Shown here: positions 25,401 through 34,309 of the stretch, piece by piece
How the letters are laid out: every line of letters starts with the position of its first letter
Position numbering within the stretch: position 1 is the stretch's first letter
From: Xenorhabdus bovienii
GTDB taxonomy: Bacteria; Pseudomonadota; Gammaproteobacteria; Enterobacterales; Enterobacteriaceae
Length of the DNA: 62,921 nt
Assembly (NCBI RefSeq): GCF_024721015.1
Contig: NZ_JANAIF010000021.1
Location: 1 to 62,921 of the forward strand
Reading direction: 5' to 3'
Made by a program: the position numbers and the translations under genes
Notes under the pieces: generated by a model
Told to the model about the DNA's origin: nothing
Databases searched by the model: none
The model's input: only the letters and a program-made list of their open reading frames with translations

Positions 25401-28400
25401 TGCTGCCGATTGGGTAAGTCATGGCCGTGTCAGAACGGCGGGCGTTAGCTCGTTTGGTATAGGTGGAACAAATGTTCACATCACTGTGCAGTCAATTGAA
25501 GAGCAACCCGCCAGCAGTCAGTGTCAAGCTGAACTGATTACATTGTCGAGTAAGAGCCGCGAAGGTTTGGTTAAGACCATGGCGAGACTAGGCGACTTCT
25601 TAGACGAAGAGCAGCACTCGTATTCTCTGAGTGATATTGCCTACACACTTCAGGTTGGCAGAGGTGACTATGACTACCGGACTTCACTTGTCGCAGAGAA
25701 TGTCGAAGCACTCAAAGAAGCGCTGCATAGCCTCAAAGATTCGAACACGTTGCCGGAAGCTCTGCCAGATCAAACGTCGGGTATCGTATTCATGTTCCCC
25801 GGCCAAGGTTCTCAATATGTCAATATGGCAAAAGATTTATACCAAGAGCTAGAGATCTTTAAGACCCTCCTTGATGAATGTCACGAACGACTAAGCAGTC
25901 AATTTAGTATCGATCTCATTGGGTTACTTTATTCTGGGGACAGTGAAGAGGATTCTGAAAAACTCCAGAATACGCAGATTACCCAACCCGTCATTTTCGC
26001 TATTTCCTATTCATTAGCCAAGACTCTCGAATTATTGGGGATCGAAGCTAAGGCAATGATTGGCCACAGCATCGGTGAATATGTGGCGGCGACAATGGCC
26101 GGCGTCATGACGTTAGATGAGGGGCTTAAGCTTGTCGCTACCCGCGGCATTATCATGCAGGAATGTGAGCCTGGCGTGATGCTAAGTGTTGCTGCGGGCA
26201 GAGATGATCTCGAACCGTTTTTGACGGATAAAGTGGCGTTAGCGACGGTGAATTCACCGAACTCCTGTGTTATAGCGGGTTCACAAGCTGATATTGAGAA
26301 GGTACAACAGCGTTTAGTTGACAAAAACTTCCGTACTCGCCTTTTGAAGACGTCCCACGCATTCCATACTCCGATGATGAAGCCAGGGGCGGAAAAATTC
26401 AAAGCCGCTTTGGCTGAGGTCAATTGGCAGAAACCGACTAAAGCCTATATATCTAACGTAACGGGCCAGTGGATTACGCCAAGTCAGGCTAACTCAGTGG
26501 ATTACTGGGTTGAACACTTGTGTCAGGCCGTCGAGTTTCACGCAGGCATCATGACTTGTCTGGAAAAGCCGGGGCTCAATGTATTTTTAGAAGTCGGTCC
26601 GGGAAGAACGCTGTCAACGTTTGTCAAACAGATTGCGGCAAGCGATGCCAATATCTTGACATTCAATATGATGCGACATCCTTTGGAAGCAGAAAATGAT
26701 AGAAATTATTTGCTGAAATTGGTTGGTCAACTTTGGATGAGAGGCATTTCCGTTAATTGGCCATTACTCTATCAAAACACCCACCCGAAACGGATCAGCT
26801 TACCCGGATATCAATTTGCTGGTGAGAACATGGTGATGGGCGCCTCTGTTTTAGCTGCAAAGGGTAGTGAAAAAGCGTCAGAAACGAAAATCCAGAAGAA
26901 TCAAATCTCGGAGTGGCTATATACGGAAGCATGGGAAGATATTTCCTTGCCGGATGAAGCGACTCGGTCGGATATCAGAGTCGCGTTGTGTTTTGTGCCC
27001 GATATAACGTGGTGTCAACCGCTTTGTAACAGTCTGAAACTAGACGAAAAATCAATAAAATTTGTGTTACCCGCTGATGCTTATACATCTGCTGAGAATG
27101 TCATCACGCTTGTTCCGGGAGATAAAAGACATTTCGGCAAACTGATTGATGAATTGAAGCAAGACGCACTGCTGCCTGATTCAGTTATATTTGCCTGGCC
27201 TCTGTCTGGACAGCGTGATCTAGAAACATCGTGGTTTTCTGTTATCACGCTCATACAATCCTGGACAACTTCAGGAAGTATGACGGATTTCCGCTTATTG
27301 CTGGCAAACACGAAACAACCTGAACATACTATGCTCAATGGGCTTGTTAAGGTCATCACGCAAGAAGTCAGCAAATGCCATCCTCGGTTAGTCCAAATCT
27401 CTCCTTTAGAATCCATTGAAAGACAATGTGAAATACTCACTGAAGAGCTGTTAGCGACTGATGAACGTTTTATTGTCAATCGAACGCAAACGGGTCGCTC
27501 AACGCTGGCATATCACAAACTGAGAGCTGGTTTATTAAAAGAGAACACGCTGCTCAAAAATGAGGGTGTATATCTGATCACCGGTGGACTGGGTGATTTA
27601 GGTTTACTGTTTGCGGAATATCTGATTAAGGAATACGGCGCGAAGGTTATATTATCTGGTCGACGGGTACTTCCGGGTAAACATGAATGGAAGCAATTAG
27701 CCTCTATCGATCATCCTGAAGCGGAAATTCTGCAACGCCTTGATGAACTCTCAGAGCTAGGTAAAGGGGAGGTGGCCTACTATTCTTCAAATGTTAGCGA
27801 TAAGCATGAAATGCAGGTTTTATTAGATGCGATTGAAGAACAGTATGGTTGTTTGCACGGCATTATCTGTGCAGCCGGGGTGACCCGTGGCAACTCTTTC
27901 CAAGGGATCAACAAACTAACGCTAGAAGATTGCACTCCTCAGATTGAGACTAAAGTTGAGGCTTATAAGATTTTAGCTGAACTGACAGAAAACAAACCCT
28001 TAGATTTTTGTCTACTCTGCTCCTCAATTGCCTCAGTACTCGGAGGATTGAGCTTCTCAGCCTATAGCTCGGTCAGTTCGTTTGCCGACACTTTTGCAAA
28101 GCAACAAAATAGTCAGGGCAAGCCTTGGATCAGCGTCAACTGGGACGGGTGGGTGTTCGAACGCAATAACTCAGGAGATCCAATCGGTTCATCTCTTGAC
28201 CAGCTTTTAATCGAGCCTGATGAAGGTCTGAAAATCCTGGAGTGTGCTTTACAGTCTCCCCTGAGAGGCCAGCTTATTATTTCTACAGGGGATTTAGATA
28301 AACGATTTGAGCAATGGGTTGGCGGGCATTTAAAACCGTTCAAACTCAATGAATTTAATCATTCTCAAAGAGCCGTCGTCTCAAAAGCGCAAATAGTCGG

Positions 28401-31400
28401 TACCATCGTCTCTGTTTGGCAGGACTTTTTAAAGGTCACAAATATTAGCCGTGACGATAACTTCTTTGAGCTAGGTGCAAACTCTCTGGATATGGTTCAG
28501 GTCAACAAGCGACTGACAGATGCTCTGGATATGGATTTTTCAGTTGTCGATATGTTTAGCTATCCGACCTCTGAATTGCTTGCTGACTTTATCGTGAACC
28601 AGTATGGGATCACCCATGATACTGGCGAGCAGGCAGAACATTCAGACACCTTAAATCAGCACCGCGACCCGTCAGCACAACTTAATCAGTCCAGTACCCC
28701 GATTGACAGACAAATTGCTATCGTAGGTTTAGCCGGCACTTTTCCGGGTGCAGAGAACATTCATGAGTTTTGGGAGAATTTGACGTTTGGCAAGGAGTCA
28801 GTCACCACTTTCAGTAAGGAAGAATTAAGTGAGGAAGGGATTGATTCAGGCTTGCTGGAAAATCCTAACTATATCCGTGCTAAAGGCGTCTTCCCAAATG
28901 CAGGCGAATTTGATGCTGAATTCTTTGGCTATACCCCTTATGAAGCCCGCCAGATGGACCCACAAGTCAGAGCCTTACATACTTGTTGCTGGCAAGCATT
29001 GCAGGATGCCAGGATAGCAACGAAAGACAACCGCGCAAAAATTGGACTGTATGCCTCAGCATCGGGGAATTTGCAATGGTTGGCACAAGCGATGGCTACA
29101 GCGGAAGGGAGTGCGGGTCAATACAGCGCGATGACCGTCGCGGACAAAGATTATATGTCAACCATCGTGTCATATAAACTGAATCTCACTGGGCCAAGCA
29201 TGGTGCTTTCAACGGCATGCTCATCCTCGCTGGTGGCGGTCAATGAAGCGGTTAAGTCATTGCGTGCAGGTGAATGCGATATTGCGTTAGCTGGCGGTGT
29301 TTCTATCACTTTGCCAATCAAGGCGGGATATGTCTTTGAAGAAGGTATGATTCATTCAAAAGATGGAAAATGTCGCGCCTTTGATATTCAGGCCAGTGGC
29401 ACGGTATTTGGTGATGGCGTCGGTATCGTAGTCCTGAAACCTTTAAAACAGGCGTTAGCCGACAACGACAACATTTACGCCACGATAATCGGAACGGCGA
29501 TTAATAACGATGGCGGAATGAAAGTGGGTTATACCGCACCGAGCACCAAGGGGCAGGTCGAAGTCATTCAATCCGCGCTACGTGACGCGAGTGTTATGGC
29601 AGAAAGCATTCATTTTGTCGAAGCACATGGTACGGGAACAACGTTAGGTGATCCCATCGAGTTTAACGCCCTGAAACAGGCTTTTTCGACAGACAAAAAG
29701 AACTATTGCAGAATCGGCAGTGTGAAGTCGAACATTGGGCACCTTAATTCTGCGGCGGGGATCGCAGGTCTGATTAAAGCCACATTGGCTGTCAAAAACA
29801 GAATCTTACCCCCCACGCTACATTATGCCCGGCCTAATAAAGAAATTGATGTCACAAACAGCCCGTTTATCGTCAACAATCAATATACTGAACTTAACGA
29901 CACGAGAAACCCGATCCGGGCAGGTGTTAGCTCCTTTGGGATTGGCGGCACGAATGTCCACGTTGTGCTTGAAGAAGCCCAAGTCAGCAAAGATAAGTCA
30001 TTCAATAAAAAGGTCGATAACCGACTGCCCATCGTGCTATCGGCTCCAGATGACAAATCCTTGCAATGTTACAAGCAACAACTAAAAACCTTTGTCGAGA
30101 ACAACCAACAGCAAATGAGTGTGAGTGATATCGCTTACAGTCTGATGCAAAGAGAGCCTATGGCATCTCAGTTTGTGGCTTCTGCATGTGACTATGACGC
30201 ATTGATCAAGACGCTATCTTCTGGCGAGAAAGATAACGTTAAGGTGAAACTCGGTACGACGAAAAGAAAAGTCGTATTTTTGTTCCCGGGACAAGGGGCA
30301 CAATACGTCACGATGGGGCATGAGCTATACCACAGCAATGGGTTGTTCAAGGAATGGTGTGATAAAGGATTTACCCTTGCTGATAAATACTGCTCAATCG
30401 ATTTGAAATCTCTGTTTCATAGCCGGGATGAAGATCGAAACCTGTACAATACCGAGTTTGCTCAACCATTACTCTTTATTATCGAGTATGCGCTGGCACA
30501 GGTACTCAAATCCTACGGTGTTACACCGGACGCAATGATAGGCCATAGCCTGGGTGAATACGTTGCTGCCGCTCTTGCAAAAGTGTTCTCTTTCGAAGAC
30601 GCCATCAAAATGATCTGTGCGCGTGGCAAACTCATGCAATCTACCGAAGATGCAGTCATGCTTTCTGTCATGTCTTCTTCAGAGAGTGTTAAAGAAATAC
30701 TGACAGGCAGCCTTGAAATTGCTCTGGATAACAGCAGTGATCTCTGTGTCGTCGCGGGATCTGATAGTGATATATCGAGTTTTGAAAGCGATTGTGAAGC
30801 GAAGTCTATCAAGACAAAACGCCTGAGAGTCAATAAAGCCTTCCATACTCGCTATATGGAACCTGTCTTAGGCGATTATGCCGGCATTATCAGAGAAATA
30901 GCCTTTAACAAACCGCAAATTGCTTTCATTTCAAACGTGACGGGCAAATGGGCAGAGACAGACAAAGTGGTCGAATATGACTATTGGGTGAACCATATTC
31001 GCCAACCTGTTCGTTTCAAAGAATCGATTACTGAAGTGCTAAAAGAAGGCAATTGTTTGTTTATCGAGGTTGGCCCTGGGCATGGACTTTCTACCTTGGC
31101 TGAAAACCACTCAGACTATCATGCTAATCATATCTGCATTTCCTGTTTCGATCGCAAAAATGAAGAAATCAACAAACACAGTGAACTGGTACAAAAATTA
31201 GGGAAAATGGCTCTGCTCAAAATTGATGTAAACTGGCATGCCGAAATGGCAGATTTGCAACCCCGCTTAGTTCATCTCCCGCCAACCCCCCTACGGGGCA
31301 CAAAATATCCGACGGATATTAAAAGGTTACAGGCGCTATTCTCAGGTAATAAAAATCTTGGATATCAAGCCGATAAGCCCGAAGAGCCGGTTAGCCAGTC

Positions 31401-32724
31401 TAAAGCAGGCAGCAATCCACATCCAAAGGCAAAGCGTAGCGTGATTGATGAGTTAAGCGCGATTTGGAAACTTATCCTTGGGGTAGACACCATTAAAGAG
31501 GATGATGATTTTATTTCTATCGGCGGCTCCTCACTTTCAGCGGTACAAGTGATTGCTAAGGCAAAATCTGTCAACCTGCCGGTCAACATGAGCATGTTGC
31601 TATCAGGGCAAACGCTGGTTCAGATCAGCGCATCGTTACAAAGTGACGATGAAACTACGCATAAGGGCTGGCAGTTCAATGAACATTTTTCACCTGAAAT
31701 GTACCCTGGCTCTGCCAGTTGCCTCTATTCGGCTGTCCGGGAAAAGCTGAAACATGAACATGGCCTGACCTCTGATGATGCCATCATGCAGGTTGTAGAC
31801 GGAAGCCCGCTGCTCGGTATCGGGGTACAACAGTTCGAAAATGCCACTAAAATAGTCAGCAAGCCTGTCAACTACGACACTCTGTCAGGTTGGCCTTCGC
31901 TACAAGAATGCTATTCCTTCTCTTACGATAAACAGTTTTTCGAAGATTATGAGGCATATCGCCACTATTGCGAAAGTGAGCTGGCACTGGGTCATTTAGT
32001 GATTGTGACTGGAAGCGATTATTACTTACCCTTTTCACCATCATATGGCTTGCCGGAATCAGAATACATCAAGAGACCTTTGTTCGAGAATATTGAATTG
32101 GGTGACGATGATATTATCCCGCACGCTTTCGTGCTTGTTGGAAAGACACCGTCTGGATATCAGATATACGATGGCAGCTTTCAATATTTTGGTGAAATCA
32201 CGGAGCAGGAATTTGAGAAAACCGTCATAGGATTTAAAGGACTCGACTTCATGCAGTCACATGAAGTTTATAACAAGTCTCGATCCTTCATGGTGATTAC
32301 AGTGACCTGTGATGGAAAATTCCATAAAGATAATGATCTAAAAGAGCAGACTTTAAATCGGCTGGTGACTGATTTCCAAACAAAGCAGGCAATAGAAAGT
32401 AATGAAAGTCACTTATCTTACTACGTAGGATTAACGGCGTTAGATAAACTCATTGAAAACCCCGGGCTGATAGCAAGTAGCTCGAATTTTGACTTAGCAG
32501 AGATCTTCTCTCGTTGGTATCAGCAGATGCTCTTATTGAGAAAATTTTTAAAAATTTCTAAGCCAGAAGTTTCAACTGAATGTGATCATGCATTTTCTAT
32601 AATCAGCGAAGAGTTGGAAAAATTGGTTGCCTGTTGCAAAAACAGCAGTGACGATAAAACGATAATAGACAGTCTATTATTAGTTAAATCTAATCTCAGC
32701 GACATCATTAAAAACCTATCTTAA
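22465..32724 (+). CDS. Type I PKS: KS-ACP / KS-AT-KR-ACP / KS-AT-ACP / BtrH-like domain
   Basis: This 3419-residue synthase has domains, approximately: KS1 8-430 (Cys177, His313, His349), ACP1 485-550 (Ser514), KS2 585-1010 (Cys757, His893, His933), AT1 1105-1400 (Ser1202; HAFH motif as in malonyl-specific ATs), KR1 1700-1890 (G-G-L-G-D-L-G; Tyr1867), ACP2 1975-2045 (Ser2007), KS3 2080-2510 (Cys2252, His2388, His2426), AT2 2600-2900 (Ser2695; K-A-F-H at 2791-2794), and ACP3 2990-3055 (Ser3023). The last 350 residues are a papain-like/BtrH-type domain with putative Cys3086, His3220 and Asp3236. KS1 has no AT in its module. KR1 has Ser at the usual Asn position (Tyr+4). No loading domain is present, so it takes a chain from another protein. 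The BtrH-like end suggests it is the last station of the line. Confidence 0.93.
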   Translation: MGNNFTGLEVAIIGMAGQFPGADNIRDYWEMLRDGKEGVSRFTNEILKSNGVSEEYYLNKNYIPAKGVINKPFHFAADYFGINHSDAKKTDPQIRLMIESCWQALKHANIDTETYPGQIGVYAGASSQWSWFKALNTEFNSSAEQFHVATLNDLSFCTRISYLLNLRGPSITIQTACSTSLVAVHTACQALQAGECDVALAGGVSITHPHQSGYLYQEGMINSPDGKTRVFDANACGTVFSNGVGVVVLKRLSDAIEDNDKIYAVIKGSAVNNDGSDKISFTAPSVLGQQNVIRSALDFAEVTPDQISYIEAHGTGTLLGDPIEISALNAVFKNSQSCAIGSVKSNVGHCDAAAGILSLIKSALCVYFKTLVPSIHFEKANPKLELENTPFYVNTETKPWHSSDNELICAGVSAFGVGGTNAHVVLQEFPMRTETVSVEDLEYEELPNRIEFKPAIAAETTDVLHAEVESDSVFVDDEIDIEGLPQHLLKIFQEYFSNQKISQNDNFFDIGASSLDIVQLHEKINNTYSVNLSISDFYRYTNCQKMTEKLLGMIGNKSQGQPKKSKVTKKRKVLNNKNRTYQDYPEHAIAVVGMSGRFPGSKNIQEYWNNLLQGKEGISFFTDDELIDAGISAHTLKAKNYIKAKGIVADSLSFDPTAFGYTARESQYMDPQFRLLHEVTWQVLDDAGYGNPKYRPVTGLFASSGSNHAWLDLLKEEIQDTTEQFGVALLNDREFLTTRIAYKLNLTGPAVTVQSACSSSALAITLACQSLQINQCDLALAGGVSVVTPIKSGYTYAKGMVNSADGHCRPFTQDASGTVFSDGIGMVALKRLDDAIRDNDHIYGVIAGYGVNNDGHEKAGFTAPNADGQAACVKQSLKMAAIQASDVEYLEAHGTATRVGDEVELEGIKDALGVTEINARDCFIGSVKSNIGHTNTASGVASFIKTLLALKHQKIPPSCHGTENKHTSLENTRFRLTDVAADWVSHGRVRTAGVSSFGIGGTNVHITVQSIEEQPASSQCQAELITLSSKSREGLVKTMARLGDFLDEEQHSYSLSDIAYTLQVGRGDYDYRTSLVAENVEALKEALHSLKDSNTLPEALPDQTSGIVFMFPGQGSQYVNMAKDLYQELEIFKTLLDECHERLSSQFSIDLIGLLYSGDSEEDSEKLQNTQITQPVIFAISYSLAKTLELLGIEAKAMIGHSIGEYVAATMAGVMTLDEGLKLVATRGIIMQECEPGVMLSVAAGRDDLEPFLTDKVALATVNSPNSCVIAGSQADIEKVQQRLVDKNFRTRLLKTSHAFHTPMMKPGAEKFKAALAEVNWQKPTKAYISNVTGQWITPSQANSVDYWVEHLCQAVEFHAGIMTCLEKPGLNVFLEVGPGRTLSTFVKQIAASDANILTFNMMRHPLEAENDRNYLLKLVGQLWMRGISVNWPLLYQNTHPKRISLPGYQFAGENMVMGASVLAAKGSEKASETKIQKNQISEWLYTEAWEDISLPDEATRSDIRVALCFVPDITWCQPLCNSLKLDEKSIKFVLPADAYTSAENVITLVPGDKRHFGKLIDELKQDALLPDSVIFAWPLSGQRDLETSWFSVITLIQSWTTSGSMTDFRLLLANTKQPEHTMLNGLVKVITQEVSKCHPRLVQISPLESIERQCEILTEELLATDERFIVNRTQTGRSTLAYHKLRAGLLKENTLLKNEGVYLITGGLGDLGLLFAEYLIKEYGAKVILSGRRVLPGKHEWKQLASIDHPEAEILQRLDELSELGKGEVAYYSSNVSDKHEMQVLLDAIEEQYGCLHGIICAAGVTRGNSFQGINKLTLEDCTPQIETKVEAYKILAELTENKPLDFCLLCSSIASVLGGLSFSAYSSVSSFADTFAKQQNSQGKPWISVNWDGWVFERNNSGDPIGSSLDQLLIEPDEGLKILECALQSPLRGQLIISTGDLDKRFEQWVGGHLKPFKLNEFNHSQRAVVSKAQIVGTIVSVWQDFLKVTNISRDDNFFELGANSLDMVQVNKRLTDALDMDFSVVDMFSYPTSELLADFIVNQYGITHDTGEQAEHSDTLNQHRDPSAQLNQSSTPIDRQIAIVGLAGTFPGAENIHEFWENLTFGKESVTTFSKEELSEEGIDSGLLENPNYIRAKGVFPNAGEFDAEFFGYTPYEARQMDPQVRALHTCCWQALQDARIATKDNRAKIGLYASASGNLQWLAQAMATAEGSAGQYSAMTVADKDYMSTIVSYKLNLTGPSMVLSTACSSSLVAVNEAVKSLRAGECDIALAGGVSITLPIKAGYVFEEGMIHSKDGKCRAFDIQASGTVFGDGVGIVVLKPLKQALADNDNIYATIIGTAINNDGGMKVGYTAPSTKGQVEVIQSALRDASVMAESIHFVEAHGTGTTLGDPIEFNALKQAFSTDKKNYCRIGSVKSNIGHLNSAAGIAGLIKATLAVKNRILPPTLHYARPNKEIDVTNSPFIVNNQYTELNDTRNPIRAGVSSFGIGGTNVHVVLEEAQVSKDKSFNKKVDNRLPIVLSAPDDKSLQCYKQQLKTFVENNQQQMSVSDIAYSLMQREPMASQFVASACDYDALIKTLSSGEKDNVKVKLGTTKRKVVFLFPGQGAQYVTMGHELYHSNGLFKEWCDKGFTLADKYCSIDLKSLFHSRDEDRNLYNTEFAQPLLFIIEYALAQVLKSYGVTPDAMIGHSLGEYVAAALAKVFSFEDAIKMICARGKLMQSTEDAVMLSVMSSSESVKEILTGSLEIALDNSSDLCVVAGSDSDISSFESDCEAKSIKTKRLRVNKAFHTRYMEPVLGDYAGIIREIAFNKPQIAFISNVTGKWAETDKVVEYDYWVNHIRQPVRFKESITEVLKEGNCLFIEVGPGHGLSTLAENHSDYHANHICISCFDRKNEEINKHSELVQKLGKMALLKIDVNWHAEMADLQPRLVHLPPTPLRGTKYPTDIKRLQALFSGNKNLGYQADKPEEPVSQSKAGSNPHPKAKRSVIDELSAIWKLILGVDTIKEDDDFISIGGSSLSAVQVIAKAKSVNLPVNMSMLLSGQTLVQISASLQSDDETTHKGWQFNEHFSPEMYPGSASCLYSAVREKLKHEHGLTSDDAIMQVVDGSPLLGIGVQQFENATKIVSKPVNYDTLSGWPSLQECYSFSYDKQFFEDYEAYRHYCESELALGHLVIVTGSDYYLPFSPSYGLPESEYIKRPLFENIELGDDDIIPHAFVLVGKTPSGYQIYDGSFQYFGEITEQEFEKTVIGFKGLDFMQSHEVYNKSRSFMVITVTCDGKFHKDNDLKEQTLNRLVTDFQTKQAIESNESHLSYYVGLTALDKLIENPGLIASSSNFDLAEIFSRWYQQMLLLRKFLKISKPEVSTECDHAFSIISEELEKLVACCKNSSDDKTIIDSLLLVKSNLSDIIKNLS

Positions 32725-32736
32725 TTAAATCACCCC

Positions 32737-32774
32737 ATGCTAATAACGGTCAGGTATATGACCGTTATTAGCAT
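32737..32774 (+). terminator. Perfect 16-bp hairpin after the large PKS gene
   Basis: The arms ATGCTAATAACGGTCA (32737-32752) and TGACCGTTATTAGCAT (32759-32774) are exact complements with a 6-base loop, starting 13 bases after the PKS stop. Only three T follow closely, so it could be a Rho-independent-like end, a 3' stabiliser or a processing site between the PKS and the MATE gene. Confidence 0.7.
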
Positions 32775-32886
32775 ATTTCAATTCGAGTTAAAACTCCGCA
32801 AATATTATTTATGAATAGTTTGTACACCAATACCAAAATTTAAACTGGGTTTGATTGATAACCAAGAGTGTAAAAAGGAATTGTCA

Positions 32887-34272
32887 TTGAAAAATAACAA
32901 CGAAATGGTAAACAAATCCATCTTTACCGTTTACATGAAATTATCCTTCCCGATCATATTCGGTATGTCAATTCAAGGGCTTTATGGTCTTTTTGATGCG
33001 ATTTTTATTACTCGTTATATTGGCACATATGCAATGGCAGGATTCTCGATATTCTTTCCCGTCTTACTCATTATCAGCGCAATAGGCGTGATGTTTGGTA
33101 CAGGTACAGCCGTCCTGGTTTCACGCCATTTAGGTGCCAGTAATAATGGTGATGCTAATCAAGTCGCAATAATCAGCCTGATATCAGGATTAATAATATC
33201 TCTATTTTTAACTTTAGTCGGGTTGATAAATTTAGACAGTATTCTTTATGCATTAGGCGCAACCGAAGATATCATTAGTTATGCATATGATTATGCTTAT
33301 CCTCTGATACTTTGTATGCCAATTTTAATTATTACCATTATAGCGGGTGATCTCCTCAGAGCTGAAGGGAAAACCAAACAAATGTTTGCAATAATGCTGA
33401 CTGCATCAGTGGCAAACATTGTATTTGACGCATTATTTATCGTTGTACTTAAAATGGGAATAGGAGGCGCTGCAATAGCGACTATCGTTGCAAACCTCAT
33501 CGCTTTGATATGGGCATTCCTGCTATTTAGATCTCATCACACGGCTATCAATCTTTCATTGATAAACTTTAATTTTAAAATAAGTATAGTCATTTCAGTA
33601 TTGATCTTGGGTATACCTACATTAATCAGCAATCTCTCTTATGGCGCAATCATATTCTTAGTAAATTCTCTTATTAAAGAAAGTGGCTTAGATAATGCGG
33701 GAAGCTTACTCAGTGCATATGGTATTATATTTAGAATACTCAGCTTTTTAATACTTCCATTAATTGCAATGATGGCAGCATTACAGACTTTATCAAGTTA
33801 TAATTTTGGTGCCGGAAAGTACTTGAGATCTTTAAGTGCTTTGAAAGTTGCTTGCCTAATATCCTGTATATATTCGATTATTTTAACTCTCTCAATGTTT
33901 TTATCTTTCGACCTGGTGTTTAAAATTTTTACCGATGATCCTTCCTTGATCAAAGAAACAACAGACATTGCATCATCTATTTTCATTGGACTGGCATTTT
34001 TGGGGCTTACCCTAATCTTTATCGGCTTCTTTCAAAGCATCGGTGAAGTGAAATATGCTACATTTATCGTTCTCTCTAAGCTTTTTGTTCAGCTGGCCCT
34101 GCTTTGGTTTATATATAAAATGTTTGGTGTTGAAAATATGGCGTTATCTTTCGTTATAACAGATATTTCAGTATTTGTTTTATCCCTTATCTATCTAAGA
34201 AATAAAATAAATAAATGGAGGAGAAATACTGATATTTTTCTCGAAAATGAAAACAGAAACGTCGCATTATAA
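32887..34272 (+). CDS. MATE-family efflux transporter (ClbM-like)
   Basis: The protein has about 12 membrane helices, typical of MATE multidrug and toxin extrusion transporters: an early F-P-I-I-F-G-M-S-I-Q-G-L-Y segment and the D-A-I-F-I-T-R-Y-I-G motif, with a similar half after the middle. The start is uncertain: a TTG at 32887 lies behind AAAAAGGAA, an ATG follows at 32905, and a longer TTG frame begins at 32851. Its position next to a ClbP-like peptidase and a C-A-PCP-E NRPS mirrors clbM, clbP and clbN of colibactin. In that system the MATE protein moves the acylated prodrug into the periplasm. The same role is inferred here. Confidence 0.9.
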   Translation: MKNNNEMVNKSIFTVYMKLSFPIIFGMSIQGLYGLFDAIFITRYIGTYAMAGFSIFFPVLLIISAIGVMFGTGTAVLVSRHLGASNNGDANQVAIISLISGLIISLFLTLVGLINLDSILYALGATEDIISYAYDYAYPLILCMPILIITIIAGDLLRAEGKTKQMFAIMLTASVANIVFDALFIVVLKMGIGGAAIATIVANLIALIWAFLLFRSHHTAINLSLINFNFKISIVISVLILGIPTLISNLSYGAIIFLVNSLIKESGLDNAGSLLSAYGIIFRILSFLILPLIAMMAALQTLSSYNFGAGKYLRSLSALKVACLISCIYSIILTLSMFLSFDLVFKIFTDDPSLIKETTDIASSIFIGLAFLGLTLIFIGFFQSIGEVKYATFIVLSKLFVQLALLWFIYKMFGVENMALSFVITDISVFVLSLIYLRNKINKWRRNTDIFLENENRNVAL

Positions 34273-34309
34273 TAGTATTGTCAATCTCGATTATAAGAGT
34301 ATATATAAG

